Shown piece by piece: positions 36,443 through 45,438 of a stretch of 64,000 nucleotides of DNA. The DNA is taken from positions 1 to 64,000 of the forward strand of contig JAPPFC010000046.1 of the NCBI GenBank assembly GCA_028824015.1. The letters are read 5' to 3'. The notes under the pieces were generated by a model, which did no database searches, was not told the DNA's origin, and was given only the letters and a program-made list of their open reading frames with translations. Position 1 is the stretch's first letter. Every line of letters starts with the position of its first letter. Both the position numbers and the translations under genes were made by a program. The DNA is from a bacterium. GTDB lineage: Bacteria > Actinomycetota > Acidimicrobiia > Spongiisociales > ZC4RG35.

Positions 36443-37525
36443 TCACTCGGATCCGGTCTGGGACCCCAAGTTGGAGAGGAGGACGATACCGGTGCCGATC
36501 AGCAGCGCCAGGGGGTTGGCGATGGAGACTTCGGCGAAGAGCCAGATCCAGAGCATCTGGAGCACCGGGGTGAAGAAGATGATCCGCTGGACGCTCAGGC
36601 TGGAGGTCACGTACATGGAGTACCGGTAACTGAGCGCTCCGCCGGCATTGAATATCCCTATGAGGGTCAGGAAGCCCACGGTGGTCCAGGACAGCTCGAA
36701 TGTCTTCTCGGTTGGGGGGAAGAACAGTGCGCTTCCCAGGAGGGTAAGGGGAAGGCCGATTACCCGCGCCGCGACGGCCGAATAGGTGGAGTTCCAGGCC
36801 AGGTCGTTCGGGTCGTCGCCCGGCCAGGTCATCAAGCGGCCAACGGAAACGGTTCCCCACAGGCTCCAGACGCCGGTGGCGGTGCCGACCACCGCCACGA
36901 CTATGCCCTGCCAGTTGAGGGCGCCGACCTCGGCGGTTTCCGACCAGATGACCAGTGCGGCGCCCAAGAAGGAGATGGCCATCAATGTCCAGTGCTTCCC
37001 GCCGATGACATGGGGGGATGCCCGGTCTCCGGAGGAGATCTTCTTGCCCAGCCTGGCCGCTGCCCAGACCATGCCGATGAAGGCCAGCTGGAAGATGATG
37101 GTCACCACCAGGGGGTCGATCAGGGTGGCCGCCCAGACCCAGAATGCCAGGTCGAGGGCGAAGCCGATCGTCATCCAGAAAGCCGGAGTCCGCACCACTT
37201 CCAGAGGTGTCCGGATGCGAACCGGCTCTCCGTCCTTGCCCCAATACAGCAGCAGCCCGGCGGCCTTTCCTTTCCAGTCCCTGTTCTTTGAGGGGAGAAC
37301 GAAGAGCAACGCGGCCAGACCTGCTCCCTGGAAGACGAACGACCAGGAACGCCACACGAAGGGATCGTCGCTGGTGTGGGTGAAGAGGTAGAGCACCGGT
37401 CCCACGGAGAGGCCGAAAGCCGCACTCCCGGCCCAGAGGGTCCCCTTGGTGGTTGGGTTCACGGGTCGAGCGGTCCTGTTCTCTGATCTGGCTGGAGGGG
37501 CGGGCGACGTAGTCCGGTTGGGCAA
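36443..37525 (-). CDS. EamA/DMT-like transporter, paralogue 3
   Basis: A 360-residue membrane protein with about ten helices. Shared hallmarks with the neighbouring copies are TKGTLWA, SDDPFVWRSWSFVFQ, the polar loop GEPVRIRTPLEVVRTPAFWM, ATLIDPLVVTIIFQ, SFLGAALVIWSET and a C-terminal SLSVQRI...LWIWLFAEVSIANP. It is the last of four tandem copies. The soluble N-terminal 20 residues may be overannotated; conserved sequence begins at RPVNPTTKG. Confidence 0.75.
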   Translation of the reverse strand: MPNRTTSPAPPARSENRTARPVNPTTKGTLWAGSAAFGLSVGPVLYLFTHTSDDPFVWRSWSFVFQGAGLAALLFVLPSKNRDWKGKAAGLLLYWGKDGEPVRIRTPLEVVRTPAFWMTIGFALDLAFWVWAATLIDPLVVTIIFQLAFIGMVWAAARLGKKISSGDRASPHVIGGKHWTLMAISFLGAALVIWSETAEVGALNWQGIVVAVVGTATGVWSLWGTVSVGRLMTWPGDDPNDLAWNSTYSAVAARVIGLPLTLLGSALFFPPTEKTFELSWTTVGFLTLIGIFNAGGALSYRYSMYVTSSLSVQRIIFFTPVLQMLWIWLFAEVSIANPLALLIGTGIVLLSNLGSQTGSE

Positions 37526-37609
37526 CCGCCCCCGGGCCTTCGGTGCTTCCGAGGTTAGCCTTCCCGCCCCCTGCCCCGGCGGGAGGGTCAGGTCAACCCT
37601 GCGTCAGAT

Positions 37610-38638
37610 TCAGAGTGGATCCTTGGTCTGGGTCTGGGATCCCAGGTTGGAGAGGAGCACGATCCCTGTGCCGAGCAGCAGCGCTTGGGGGTTGGCGATG
37701 GAGACATCGGCGAAAGCCCAGATCCAGAGCATCTGGAAGGCTGGGTTGAAGAACATGATCCGCTGCACGCTCAAACTGGACGTCACATACAGCGAGTACC
37801 GGTAACCCAACCCCCCGGCCGCATTGGAGACTCCCAGGAGGCTGAGGAGTCCCAACATCGCCCAGTTGATCTCGAAGCTGTTCTCGGTCGGGGGGAAGAA
37901 CACAGCGCTTCCCAGGAGGGCCAGGGGGAGGGCGAGAATCCGACCGGCCGCCGCCGCAAAGGTGGCGTTCCACACCAGGTCGTGGGAGTTGCCGCCCGGC
38001 CATCCCATCAGATGTCCGGTCGAGATGGATCCCCAAAAGGTCCCGACTGCGGTGGCGGCGCCTGCGAGAGAAAGGACGACGCCGAACCAGTTGAGGGAGC
38101 CGACCTCCCCGGTCTCCGACCAGATAACCAGTGCGGCCCCGAAGAATGAGAGGACCATCAGAGCCCAGTACTTCCCGCTTATGACATGGGGCGAGTTGCG
38201 CCGACCAGCCGACATTTTCTTCCCCAGCCTGGCTGCCATCCACACCATCCCGATCACGAACAACTGGAAGATCGTGTTCACCACCAGGGGGTCGATCAGG
38301 GTTGCCGCCCAAACCCAGACGGCCAGGTCCAGGGGGAAGCAGATGACCATCCAGAACGCCGGGGTTCGAAGCACTTCCAGGGGCTTTCGGACCCGGACCG
38401 GTTCGCCGTCGTCGCCCCAGTAGAACAGGAGCCTTTTGGCCTTCTTCCTCCAGTCCTTGTCGGAAGCGGGAACCAGGAGGATCACCGGGGCCAACAGAAC
38501 CGTCTGGAAGACGAACGACCAGGAACGCCACACGAAGGGATCGTCGCTCACATGTGTGAAGAGGTACAACAGAGGCAACCAAGAGCCGAAGACCACCGAA
38601 CTGACGGCCCATAACGTCCCCTGGGTGGTTGCCTTCAC
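37610..38638 (-). CDS. EamA/DMT-like transporter, paralogue 4
   Basis: The 342-residue copy carries the same motifs: SDDPFVWRSWSFVFQ, WGDDGEPVRVRKPLEVLRTP, ATLIDPLVVNTIFQ and SVQRIMFFNPAFQMLWIWAFADVSIANPQ split over two helices. The chosen GTG start lies inside a conserved segment (LRPVKATTQG), so the true start may be upstream. The substrate is unknown. Confidence 0.75.
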   Translation of the reverse strand: MKATTQGTLWAVSSVVFGSWLPLLYLFTHVSDDPFVWRSWSFVFQTVLLAPVILLVPASDKDWRKKAKRLLFYWGDDGEPVRVRKPLEVLRTPAFWMVICFPLDLAVWVWAATLIDPLVVNTIFQLFVIGMVWMAARLGKKMSAGRRNSPHVISGKYWALMVLSFFGAALVIWSETGEVGSLNWFGVVLSLAGAATAVGTFWGSISTGHLMGWPGGNSHDLVWNATFAAAAGRILALPLALLGSAVFFPPTENSFEINWAMLGLLSLLGVSNAAGGLGYRYSLYVTSSLSVQRIMFFNPAFQMLWIWAFADVSIANPQALLLGTGIVLLSNLGSQTQTKDPL

Positions 38639-38672
38639 CGGTCGGAGGGTCCTGTCAGGTTCAAGGGGGAGG

Positions 38673-39851
38673 TCACAGTGTCTTGGCCTGCGTTCCCAGG
38701 TTGGAGAGGAGCACGAGCCCGGCTCCGATGAGGAGGGCGGAGGGATTGGCGATGGAGACTTCGGCGAAGAGCCAGATCCAGAGCATCTGGAGGATCGGAG
38801 AGAAGAACATGATCCGCTGGACGCTCAAGCTGGTGGTCACATAGAAGGAAAATCTGTGGCTGGACGCTCCGACCGCGTTGAAGGCTCCTGTCAGAGCCAG
38901 GAGCCCCAGGGTGGACCAGAAGAGGTCGAAACTGTTTTCGGTGGGTGGGAAGAACAGGACGCTTCCGCCCAGGGTCAGGGGGAGAGCCAGAAAACGCCCG
39001 ACCACCCCTGAGAAGGAGGAGTGCCACACCAGGTCGTTGGGGTCGGTGCTCGGCCATGCCATGAGGCGGCCGAGGGAGATGGTTCCCCAGAAACTGCCGA
39101 CCGCGGTTGCGGTTGCGGCGAAAGCCACGACAATGCCCAGCCAGTTGAGGGTTCCGACCTGGCCGGTCTCCGACCATATGACCAGGGCGGCGCCCAGGAA
39201 GGAAAGGCCCATCAGCGTCCAGTACTTCCCGCTCATGACATGAGGGGAGGCCTGGCGCCCGGATGACATCTTCCTGCCGAGCCGGGCCGCCATCCACACC
39301 AGGCCGATCAGGAACAGCTGGAAGATGATGGTCACCACCAGCGGGTCGATGAGAGTCGCCGCCCAAACCCAGAATGTCAGGTCGAGAGCGAAGGAGACCA
39401 CCATCCAGAACGCCGGGGTGCGCAGTATTTCTATCGGATTCCGTACGCGTACCGGTTCACCGTCCGCTCCCCAGTAATAGAGCAGTCGGCGGAGTTTCTT
39501 CCTCCAGTTCCTCTTCGAAGCGGGAACCAGCATGAGCACGGGGATCAACCCCGCCGCCTGGAAGGCGAACAGCCAGGAGCGCCACACAAAGGGGTCGTCG
39601 CTGACATGGGTGAAGATGTAGAAGAGAGGCAGCCAGGAACTGGTGGCCGCCGCCCCCACTGCCCACATTGTCCCCTTGGTGATCGGGTTCACCGGTCGAA
39701 CGGTCCTCTTCTCTGCTCTGGCCTGCTTGGGGTTGGTGACTGGATGACCCCGGTGGGCAGTCGCCGGCGAGGCTTCGTCCTTCATGAAGGTTAGCTCTCG
39801 GGTACCGCCCGGTAGGGGAACGGGACAGCGGGTTACGGACCCTTTCGCCAT
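38673..39851 (-). CDS. EamA/DMT-like transporter, paralogue 5
   Basis: The frame from 39851 gives 392 residues, but the first 22 look spurious; ATG at 39785 (MKDEASPATAHRG) is a better start and gives about 370. The core matches the neighbouring copies (SWLPLFYIFTHVSDDPFVW, ADGEPVRVRNPIEILRTP, WIWLFAEVSIANPSALL). By eye it is closest to copies 4 and 6. Confidence 0.75.
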   Translation of the reverse strand: MAKGSVTRCPVPLPGGTRELTFMKDEASPATAHRGHPVTNPKQARAEKRTVRPVNPITKGTMWAVGAAATSSWLPLFYIFTHVSDDPFVWRSWLFAFQAAGLIPVLMLVPASKRNWRKKLRRLLYYWGADGEPVRVRNPIEILRTPAFWMVVSFALDLTFWVWAATLIDPLVVTIIFQLFLIGLVWMAARLGRKMSSGRQASPHVMSGKYWTLMGLSFLGAALVIWSETGQVGTLNWLGIVVAFAATATAVGSFWGTISLGRLMAWPSTDPNDLVWHSSFSGVVGRFLALPLTLGGSVLFFPPTENSFDLFWSTLGLLALTGAFNAVGASSHRFSFYVTTSLSVQRIMFFSPILQMLWIWLFAEVSIANPSALLIGAGLVLLSNLGTQAKTL

Positions 39852-39882
39852 CAGGGCGGAGGGATGATGACGCAGACGGGAT

Positions 39883-40902
39883 TCAAGCGGACTTGGTCTG
39901 GTGACCCAGGTTGGAGAGGAGCACGATGGCGGTGCCGATCAGGAGGACCTGGGGCTTGGCGATGGAGACGTCGGCAAAAATCCAGAGCCACAACATCTGA
40001 AGGGGCGGGGAGAAGAACATGATCCGCTGGACGCTCAACCTGGAGGTCACATACAGCGAGTAGCGGTGGCTGACCGCCCCGGCCATGTTGAACACTCCTA
40101 TCAGGCTCAGAAAACCGAGGGTGGTCCAGGTGAGGTCGAAGCGGTCGTCGGTGGAGGGAAAGAAGAGGACGCTTCCCAGAAGCGTCAGGGGGAGGGCGAA
40201 GAACCGTCCCACCACGGCCGAGAGAGAAGCGGCCCAAACCAGGTTGTTCGGGTCGTCGTCGGGCCATGTCATGAGACGCCCGGTGGAGACGGTCCCCCAG
40301 AAACTTCCGATTCCGAAAGCGGTGGCGGCGAGGGCCAAGGCTATGCCCAGCCAATTCAGGGTCCTGACCGTGCCGGTCTCCGACCAGATGACCAGGGCGG
40401 CGCCCAGGAAGGAAGACGCCATGAGGGCCCAGTGCCTTCCACCTATGACGTGCGGCGCGGTTCGGTTTCCGGCGGAGATCTTCCTGCCCAGCCTGGCTGC
40501 CATCCACACCATTCCAAGCGGGAACAACTGAAAGACGAGGGTGGCCACCAGCGGGTCGATCAGGGTAGCTGCCCAAACCCAGAAGGTCAGATCAACGGCG
40601 AAGCCGATGACCATCCAGAAGGCGGGCGTTTTCAGCACTTCCAGCGGATTTCGGACCCGGACCGGCTCACCGCTTCCTCCCCAGTAGAACAGGAACCTAC
40701 GGGTCTTCGCTCTCCAGTCCTTGTCCTTGGCCGGCATCACGACCAGGGCCAGTCCCAATACCCCCGACTGGAACATGATCAGCCAGGAGCGCCAAACGAA
40801 GGGGTCGTTGCCGGTATGGGTGTACAGAAAGAACAGGGGCAACCAGGAGAGGGAGACAGCCGCTCCGACGGCCCATAGGGTGCCCTTGGCAGTTGGGCTC
40901 AC
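39883..40902 (-). CDS. EamA/DMT-like transporter, paralogue 6
   Basis: The 339-residue first gene of the four-copy tandem carries GNDPFVWRSWLIMFQ, SGEPVRVRNPLEVLKTP, ATLIDPLVATLVFQ and LWLWIFADVSIAKPQ. As in copies 3 to 5, the in-frame upstream sequence (ENRIPRPVSPTAKG) is conserved, so translation may begin earlier than the GTG at 40902. Confidence 0.75.
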   Translation of the reverse strand: MSPTAKGTLWAVGAAVSLSWLPLFFLYTHTGNDPFVWRSWLIMFQSGVLGLALVVMPAKDKDWRAKTRRFLFYWGGSGEPVRVRNPLEVLKTPAFWMVIGFAVDLTFWVWAATLIDPLVATLVFQLFPLGMVWMAARLGRKISAGNRTAPHVIGGRHWALMASSFLGAALVIWSETGTVRTLNWLGIALALAATAFGIGSFWGTVSTGRLMTWPDDDPNNLVWAASLSAVVGRFFALPLTLLGSVLFFPSTDDRFDLTWTTLGFLSLIGVFNMAGAVSHRYSLYVTSRLSVQRIMFFSPPLQMLWLWIFADVSIAKPQVLLIGTAIVLLSNLGHQTKSA

Positions 40903-41143
40903 CGGTCGAGGGATCCTGTTCTCTCCTCCGGCATGCTCGAAGCTGGCGCTACGTGACCACGAAGATCAAGTGCCGGTGAGGATCGGTCCATTGTCGGAGG
41001 CTAACTTCCCAGGCCAGTGCAGGGGGGTTAATGGCACTCCCGGCCCGGGAAGGGCCAGTCACTAGGATGCCGAGTGTGCTGATGGTGGAGGTCCTCACCC
41101 CCGCCAAACAGGTGTTCAGCGGTGCCCATTTGGGAGGTAGGTG

Positions 41144-41647
41144 ATGAGTTTCAAATCGGTTGACCACATCGGGATAACAGTTACGGATCTGGAAGTCTCG
41201 GTCCCGTGGTGGAGCTACTTTCTCGAGTCTGATCCCTTCATGCAGGGAACTTGGGTGGCTGCGGAGATCGACGACTATGTGGGTGACATCGTGGGTTATC
41301 CCGATTGCGACATGTCGGGAGCGTTCTGGGCGCTACCCGGCGGCACCGTGCTGGAGATGCTTCAGTATCACAACCCACCGCCGGGAAGGGTTGACATGGC
41401 GACCTACAACGCCGGGAACACCCACTTATGCCTGGAAACCCACGACATTCACCGCGACTACCAACGGATGCGGGGACGAGCCGAATTCCGCTCTCCCGAG
41501 CCGGTTCGCTGCGCTTGGGGAAGGTATGAGGGGGCCCTCACCTGTTACCTGCGGGACCCCGATGGCATCTCCATCGAGTTGATCGAGTTTGGGCAGGTGG
41601 GAAGGCCGTTCCAGGTCGAAAGCCCCTTCGCCGACCCTTACGGATAG
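41144..41647 (+). CDS. VOC (glyoxalase-fold) family protein
   Basis: From ATG 41144, with GGGAGG upstream, the product is 167 residues. Glyoxalase/dioxygenase-fold features are VDHIGITVTDLE with its metal His, then GNTHLCLETHD and LRDPDGISIELIEF with the later His and Glu. Such proteins are isomerases, epimerases or dioxygenases. GTG at 41141 is an alternative start. Confidence 0.8.
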   Translation: MSFKSVDHIGITVTDLEVSVPWWSYFLESDPFMQGTWVAAEIDDYVGDIVGYPDCDMSGAFWALPGGTVLEMLQYHNPPPGRVDMATYNAGNTHLCLETHDIHRDYQRMRGRAEFRSPEPVRCAWGRYEGALTCYLRDPDGISIELIEFGQVGRPFQVESPFADPYG

Positions 41648-41672
41648 GGGCGGCCAAGAGCAGGCGCGTCAA

Positions 41673-41906
41673 CTACTCTCCCCAGGCGTCCAGCACTGCC
41701 TCGGGTAGCGGCAGGAGAATCTCGGGGCCAACGTACTCCCCGGCCAGTCGTCCGGCCCAGCGGGTGGTGGAAGACAGGGGTATGGGTCCCAACAGAGCGT
41801 AGGGCTTGCCGGCTTTTGCCAGAATGATCTGTTCTCCGGCATGGGCGCGGTCCATCAACCTGGACAAGTGGGTCTTCGCCTGGTTCACGTCCACCATCAC
41901 GGTCAC
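41673..41906 (-). CDS. Phd/YefM-type antitoxin, apparently without partner
   Basis: The 77-residue protein has the pattern VDVNQAKTHLSRLMDRAHAGEQIILAKAGKPYALL of Phd/YefM antitoxins, split here by its two conserved helices. The usual toxin gene downstream on the same strand is absent: the VOC gene ends 25 bases away on the other strand. It may be an orphan or may act with a toxin elsewhere. Confidence 0.8.
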   Translation of the reverse strand: MTVMVDVNQAKTHLSRLMDRAHAGEQIILAKAGKPYALLGPIPLSSTTRWAGRLAGEYVGPEILLPLPEAVLDAWGE

Positions 41907-42047
41907 CTCGGACCTCCTCTCGATCCACCGGAATATAGGCCTAGATCCCGGTGAATTTAGACCTTGAGAATGTCTTCCGGGCCCCGGAGTCCTTTTCCTT
42001 GAGGCGGGGCGATCACCCCGTCGTCGATGACGGGCGATCCGGTCGCC

Positions 42048-43274
42048 TTAGGCCGGGGTCAGCCTGACCCTCACCTCGGCGGGGGAGCGGAGGGAGTATC
42101 CGGTCATGGGGGGAGGTCCGTTCACCCACTCGGCCCAGCGGACCCGGTCCATGAAGCGGTTGATCACCACTTCCATCTCCATCAGGGCCAGGAGGGACCC
42201 CGTGCAGTGGTGCTTTCCCGCACCGAACGGCAGGATGTCGGCGCGAGGTGTGAACTGGCGGAAGGCGCTGTCGGCGAATCTGTGCAGTTGGAACTCATCG
42301 GGAGACTCGAACCAGGTCTCGTCCCGGTTGGCCGACGCCAACAGCACCATGATCTTGTCGCCTGCGCCGATCCCCACTCCGGCCAGGTCCGTGTCAACTT
42401 TCGCCTTTCTCACCAGGGCATGGGCGGGAGCGAGAAAGCGGAGGATCTCCGCGCAGGCCAGGGTCACCAGATCCCGGTCCTCTCTGATCTCCTCCCAGAG
42501 GTCCCGGTCCGAGAACAGCACCCACATCAGGTTGGACAGGCCTCGGGAGGTGGTTTCCACTCCGGCCGCCAGCAGTAGCGAGCAGGTGGAGGCGATCAAC
42601 TCCGTGGAGAGGGGTTCTCCGTCGATCTCTGCTTGGCACAGTTCGGAGAGAAGGTCATGGGTGGGATGACGGCGTTTTTCGGCGATGATCGGCGCCAGGT
42701 ACTCACCCAATGCCTCCCGGGCCTCGACGCCCTGGCGGGTGATCTCGGGATCGTTCCTGATGTTGGTGACGCTGGCTTTCCCGATGGCGTCGTACCAGCC
42801 CCGAAAACGCGCCACGTCGGGGATGCCCATCATGGTGGCCGTCACATCCATGGGAAGAGACGTGTTGAGGCCCTGATGGAGTTCAGCCGGGCGGTCCCAG
42901 GGCAACTGGTCCAGGAGCCGAGCGGTGATCTGTTCGGTCATCTCCCGCAACTCACCGGCCAGTTTGCCTCGATGGCGAATCCACCGGCTCAACAGACCGG
43001 AGTGGCGCCGGTGCTCCCGCCCTTCCATGTGCAGGATGACCCGTCCGTGTATGGCCGAAGAGCCCGGACCGCCCATCAGGGGCGCGAACCGGTCTTCGTC
43101 TACCAGCACCTCGGCCACCTCGGAGCGCCGGGAAGCCACCCACCCCTCGATTCTGGGACTCCAGAAGACCGGGGCTTGCCGGCGGGCCCGGGCGTAGAAG
43201 GGAAAAGGATCGGCCTCGTCCACCACCACCTTGGCAAACTCGGCCTGAAGTCCTGGTGAGGTGCTATTTTTCAT
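42048..43274 (-). CDS. Cytochrome P450
   Basis: From ATG 43274 the product is 408 residues, typical of soluble bacterial P450s. The heme ligand is Cys357 in FGAGKHHC, the I-helix oxygen-binding motif is AAGVETTSR, and the ExxR motif lies in ACAEILRFL. It is a monooxygenase needing external electron donors; no ferredoxin or reductase gene is adjacent. It is divergent from the TRAP operon, with 142 bases between the starts. Confidence 0.9.
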   Translation of the reverse strand: MKNSTSPGLQAEFAKVVVDEADPFPFYARARRQAPVFWSPRIEGWVASRRSEVAEVLVDEDRFAPLMGGPGSSAIHGRVILHMEGREHRRHSGLLSRWIRHRGKLAGELREMTEQITARLLDQLPWDRPAELHQGLNTSLPMDVTATMMGIPDVARFRGWYDAIGKASVTNIRNDPEITRQGVEAREALGEYLAPIIAEKRRHPTHDLLSELCQAEIDGEPLSTELIASTCSLLLAAGVETTSRGLSNLMWVLFSDRDLWEEIREDRDLVTLACAEILRFLAPAHALVRKAKVDTDLAGVGIGAGDKIMVLLASANRDETWFESPDEFQLHRFADSAFRQFTPRADILPFGAGKHHCTGSLLALMEMEVVINRFMDRVRWAEWVNGPPPMTGYSLRSPAEVRVRLTPA

Positions 43275-43333
43275 TGCTCGAAGTGAGGATTCATGCAGGG
43301 CTCTGCAGATCAGGGGAAGCTGGTGCTGTATTA

Positions 43334-43343
43334 TGGTATACAA
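43334..43343. promoter_or_regulatory. Possible GntR-type operator
   Basis: The sequence TGGTATACAA holds a GTATAC palindrome at 43336-43341. Operators of GntR-family regulators often have this core, and such regulators frequently control TRAP transport loci. It lies between the divergent P450 and TRAP starts. No GntR gene is present in the window. Confidence 0.25.
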
Positions 43344-43416
43344 AGCGGCTTCCCCTGTGTAGGCAGCATCCGGGATACCGCACCTACCAAAATCTATTCG
43401 CCAACGGAGGTAACCA

Positions 43417-45438
43417 GTGAGGAAGTTCTTAGCAGTATTAGGAGTTCTCGCTCTCTTGGCCGCGGCCTGCGGAGACGGAGACGACGAACCCACCGCCACC
43501 ACTGAAGCAGCGGTGGTAACCACCACTGCCGCGCCGGCCGAGACTCCCGATGAACCCGCCGATGAACCGGCCGATGAACCGGCGCCGGCAGAGCCCGACT
43601 ATCCCGAGATCACCATCAATATCGGGCATTCGGGCGCTCCTGACGGTTATGCCGACGTGGCGGCCGTCAAGTTCAAGGAACTTGTCGAAGAGGGTTCCGG
43701 AGGCCAGATCACGGTGGAGGTGTTCCCCTCCTCGCAGATCGGTTCCGAGCGTGAGTTGGTGGAAGGCGCCCAGTTGGGATCCATCGACGCGGGCGTGGTG
43801 TTCGCCGGGATTCTCGAGAGCTTCGTTCCCGAGATGGGAGTGGTGAATCTGCCGTTCCTGTTCGACGGACAGGACCACGTGAACGCGGTGTTCGACGGCC
43901 CGGTGGGACGCGAACTCCTCGGTCTGGCTGAGGGTGTGGGCATCAAGGCCCTGGCCATCGGCCAGTTCGGTTTGCGTTCGATGATGAACAGCCAACGTCC
44001 CATCTATACCCCCTCCGATGCGGCCGGTCTGAAATTCCGGGTGCCGGAGTCCGACATCTACATCAGCACCTATGAGTCGGTGGGCGCCAATCCGGTGCCG
44101 CTGCCCGGTCCGGAGATCTTCACGTCGCTCCAGAACGGAGTGGTGGACGGAACCGGCGCGCCGATCTTCGCGGCGGTCACCCAGAAGTACTACGAGACGC
44201 CCGTGCAATACCTGTCGCTCACCGAGCACATCTACGCGGCGCTTCTCATGTTCATGTCGGGTGAGCTGTGGGACAGCCTGACCCCCAAGGCCCAGGACCT
44301 GATCGAGCAGTCGGCTTCCGCCGCTGCCGCGCATCAGCGGGCCGAAGCAGCCAAGTTGGACGCCGGCTACCTCGCCGAGTTGCAGGACCAGGGCTGGCAG
44401 GTCAACGACGTCGACAAGGGCCTGTTCCGCACCGCGGTGGCGGGCGTCTATGACGCCAATCCCCACCTGGCGGAGTGGGCCGACCGGATCCGGGTTGTGA
44501 GCCCGAGCGGCGCCATGGACGTATCTCTCTTGCCCGAGATCACCATCAACATCGGGCATTCGGGCGCTCCTGACGGTTATGCCGATGTGGCGGCCGTCAA
44601 GTTCAAGGAGTTGGTCGAGGAGCGCTCCGGCGGCCGCATGACCGTGGAGGTCTTCCCCTCCTCGCAGATCGGTTCCGAGCGTGAGTTGGTCGAGGGCGCC
44701 CAGTTGGGTTCCATCGACGCCGGTGTGGTGTTCGCCGGACTCCTGGAGAGCTTCGTTCCCGAGATGGGCGTGGTGAACCTGCCCTTCCTGTTCGACGGCC
44801 AGGACCACGTCGACGCGGTGTTCGACGGTCCGGTGGGACGCGAACTACTCGGTCTGGCCGAGGAAGTGGACATCAAGGCCCTGGCCATCGGTCAGTTCGG
44901 TCTGCGTTCGATGATGAACAGCCAGCGGCCGATCTATACCCCCTCGGATGCGGCGGGCCTGAAGTTCCGGGTTCCCGAATCCGACATCTATATCCGGACC
45001 TATGAGTTGGTGGGCGCCAATCCGGTGCCGCTGCCGGGTCCGGAGATCTTCACTTCGTTGCAGAACGGGGTGGTTGACGGGACCGGCGCGCCGATCTTCG
45101 CGGCGGTCACCCAGAAGTACTACGAGACGCCGGTCAAGTACCTGTCGCTCACCGAGCACATCTACGCGGCGCTTCTCATGTTCATGGGTGGCGAGTTGTG
45201 GGACGGCCTGGGTCCGGCCGCACAGCAGTTGGTGCAGCAGGCTGCCATCGAGGCCGCCGCGCATCAGCGGGCCGAAGCGGCCAAGCTGGACGCCGGTTAC
45301 CTCGCAGAACTGCAGAACCAGGGCTGGGAGGTCAACGACGTAGACAAGGACGCTTTCCGCGCTGCGGTTGCGGGCGTCTATGACGAACGGCCCGAGTTGG
45401 CCGAGTGGGCGGACCGCATTCGTGCGGCTGCTCCGTGA
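43417..45438 (+). CDS. dctP: TRAP transporter solute-binding protein (DctP type), internally duplicated
   Basis: GTG 43417 follows GGAGGT. The signal peptide ends in a lipobox with Cys18 (LLAAACGDG), followed by a Thr/Glu/Pro-rich linker. Two complete DctP domains follow, from residues 63 and 373, both beginning PEITINIGHSGAPDG and both containing PSSQIGSERELVEGAQLGS and GLKFRVPESDIYI. At 673 residues it is about twice the normal length of one DctP. The repeat unit is 930 bp. DctP captures a carboxylate outside the cell for the DctQM permease. Confidence 0.9.
   Translation: MRKFLAVLGVLALLAAACGDGDDEPTATTEAAVVTTTAAPAETPDEPADEPADEPAPAEPDYPEITINIGHSGAPDGYADVAAVKFKELVEEGSGGQITVEVFPSSQIGSERELVEGAQLGSIDAGVVFAGILESFVPEMGVVNLPFLFDGQDHVNAVFDGPVGRELLGLAEGVGIKALAIGQFGLRSMMNSQRPIYTPSDAAGLKFRVPESDIYISTYESVGANPVPLPGPEIFTSLQNGVVDGTGAPIFAAVTQKYYETPVQYLSLTEHIYAALLMFMSGELWDSLTPKAQDLIEQSASAAAAHQRAEAAKLDAGYLAELQDQGWQVNDVDKGLFRTAVAGVYDANPHLAEWADRIRVVSPSGAMDVSLLPEITINIGHSGAPDGYADVAAVKFKELVEERSGGRMTVEVFPSSQIGSERELVEGAQLGSIDAGVVFAGLLESFVPEMGVVNLPFLFDGQDHVDAVFDGPVGRELLGLAEEVDIKALAIGQFGLRSMMNSQRPIYTPSDAAGLKFRVPESDIYIRTYELVGANPVPLPGPEIFTSLQNGVVDGTGAPIFAAVTQKYYETPVKYLSLTEHIYAALLMFMGGELWDGLGPAAQQLVQQAAIEAAAHQRAEAAKLDAGYLAELQNQGWEVNDVDKDAFRAAVAGVYDERPELAEWADRIRAAAP
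43603..44532 (+). repeat. First unit of 930-bp internal tandem duplication
   Basis: This unit spans from CCCGAGATCACC at 43603 to just before the second occurrence at 44533. The two units agree over most positions but differ at many third-codon positions, so the duplication is not brand new. Confidence 0.85.
44533..45430 (+). repeat. Second unit of 930-bp internal tandem duplication
   Basis: This unit begins with CCCGAGATCACC at 44533 and ends near the stop of the binding-protein gene. It has 310 codons of offset to the first unit and lacks the first unit's final linker. Confidence 0.85.

Noticed and set aside
43438-44808. 456-residue minus-strand frame under the TRAP binding protein
   Set aside because: It is a shadow of the duplicated DctP gene; its own repeats simply mirror the coding-strand duplication.
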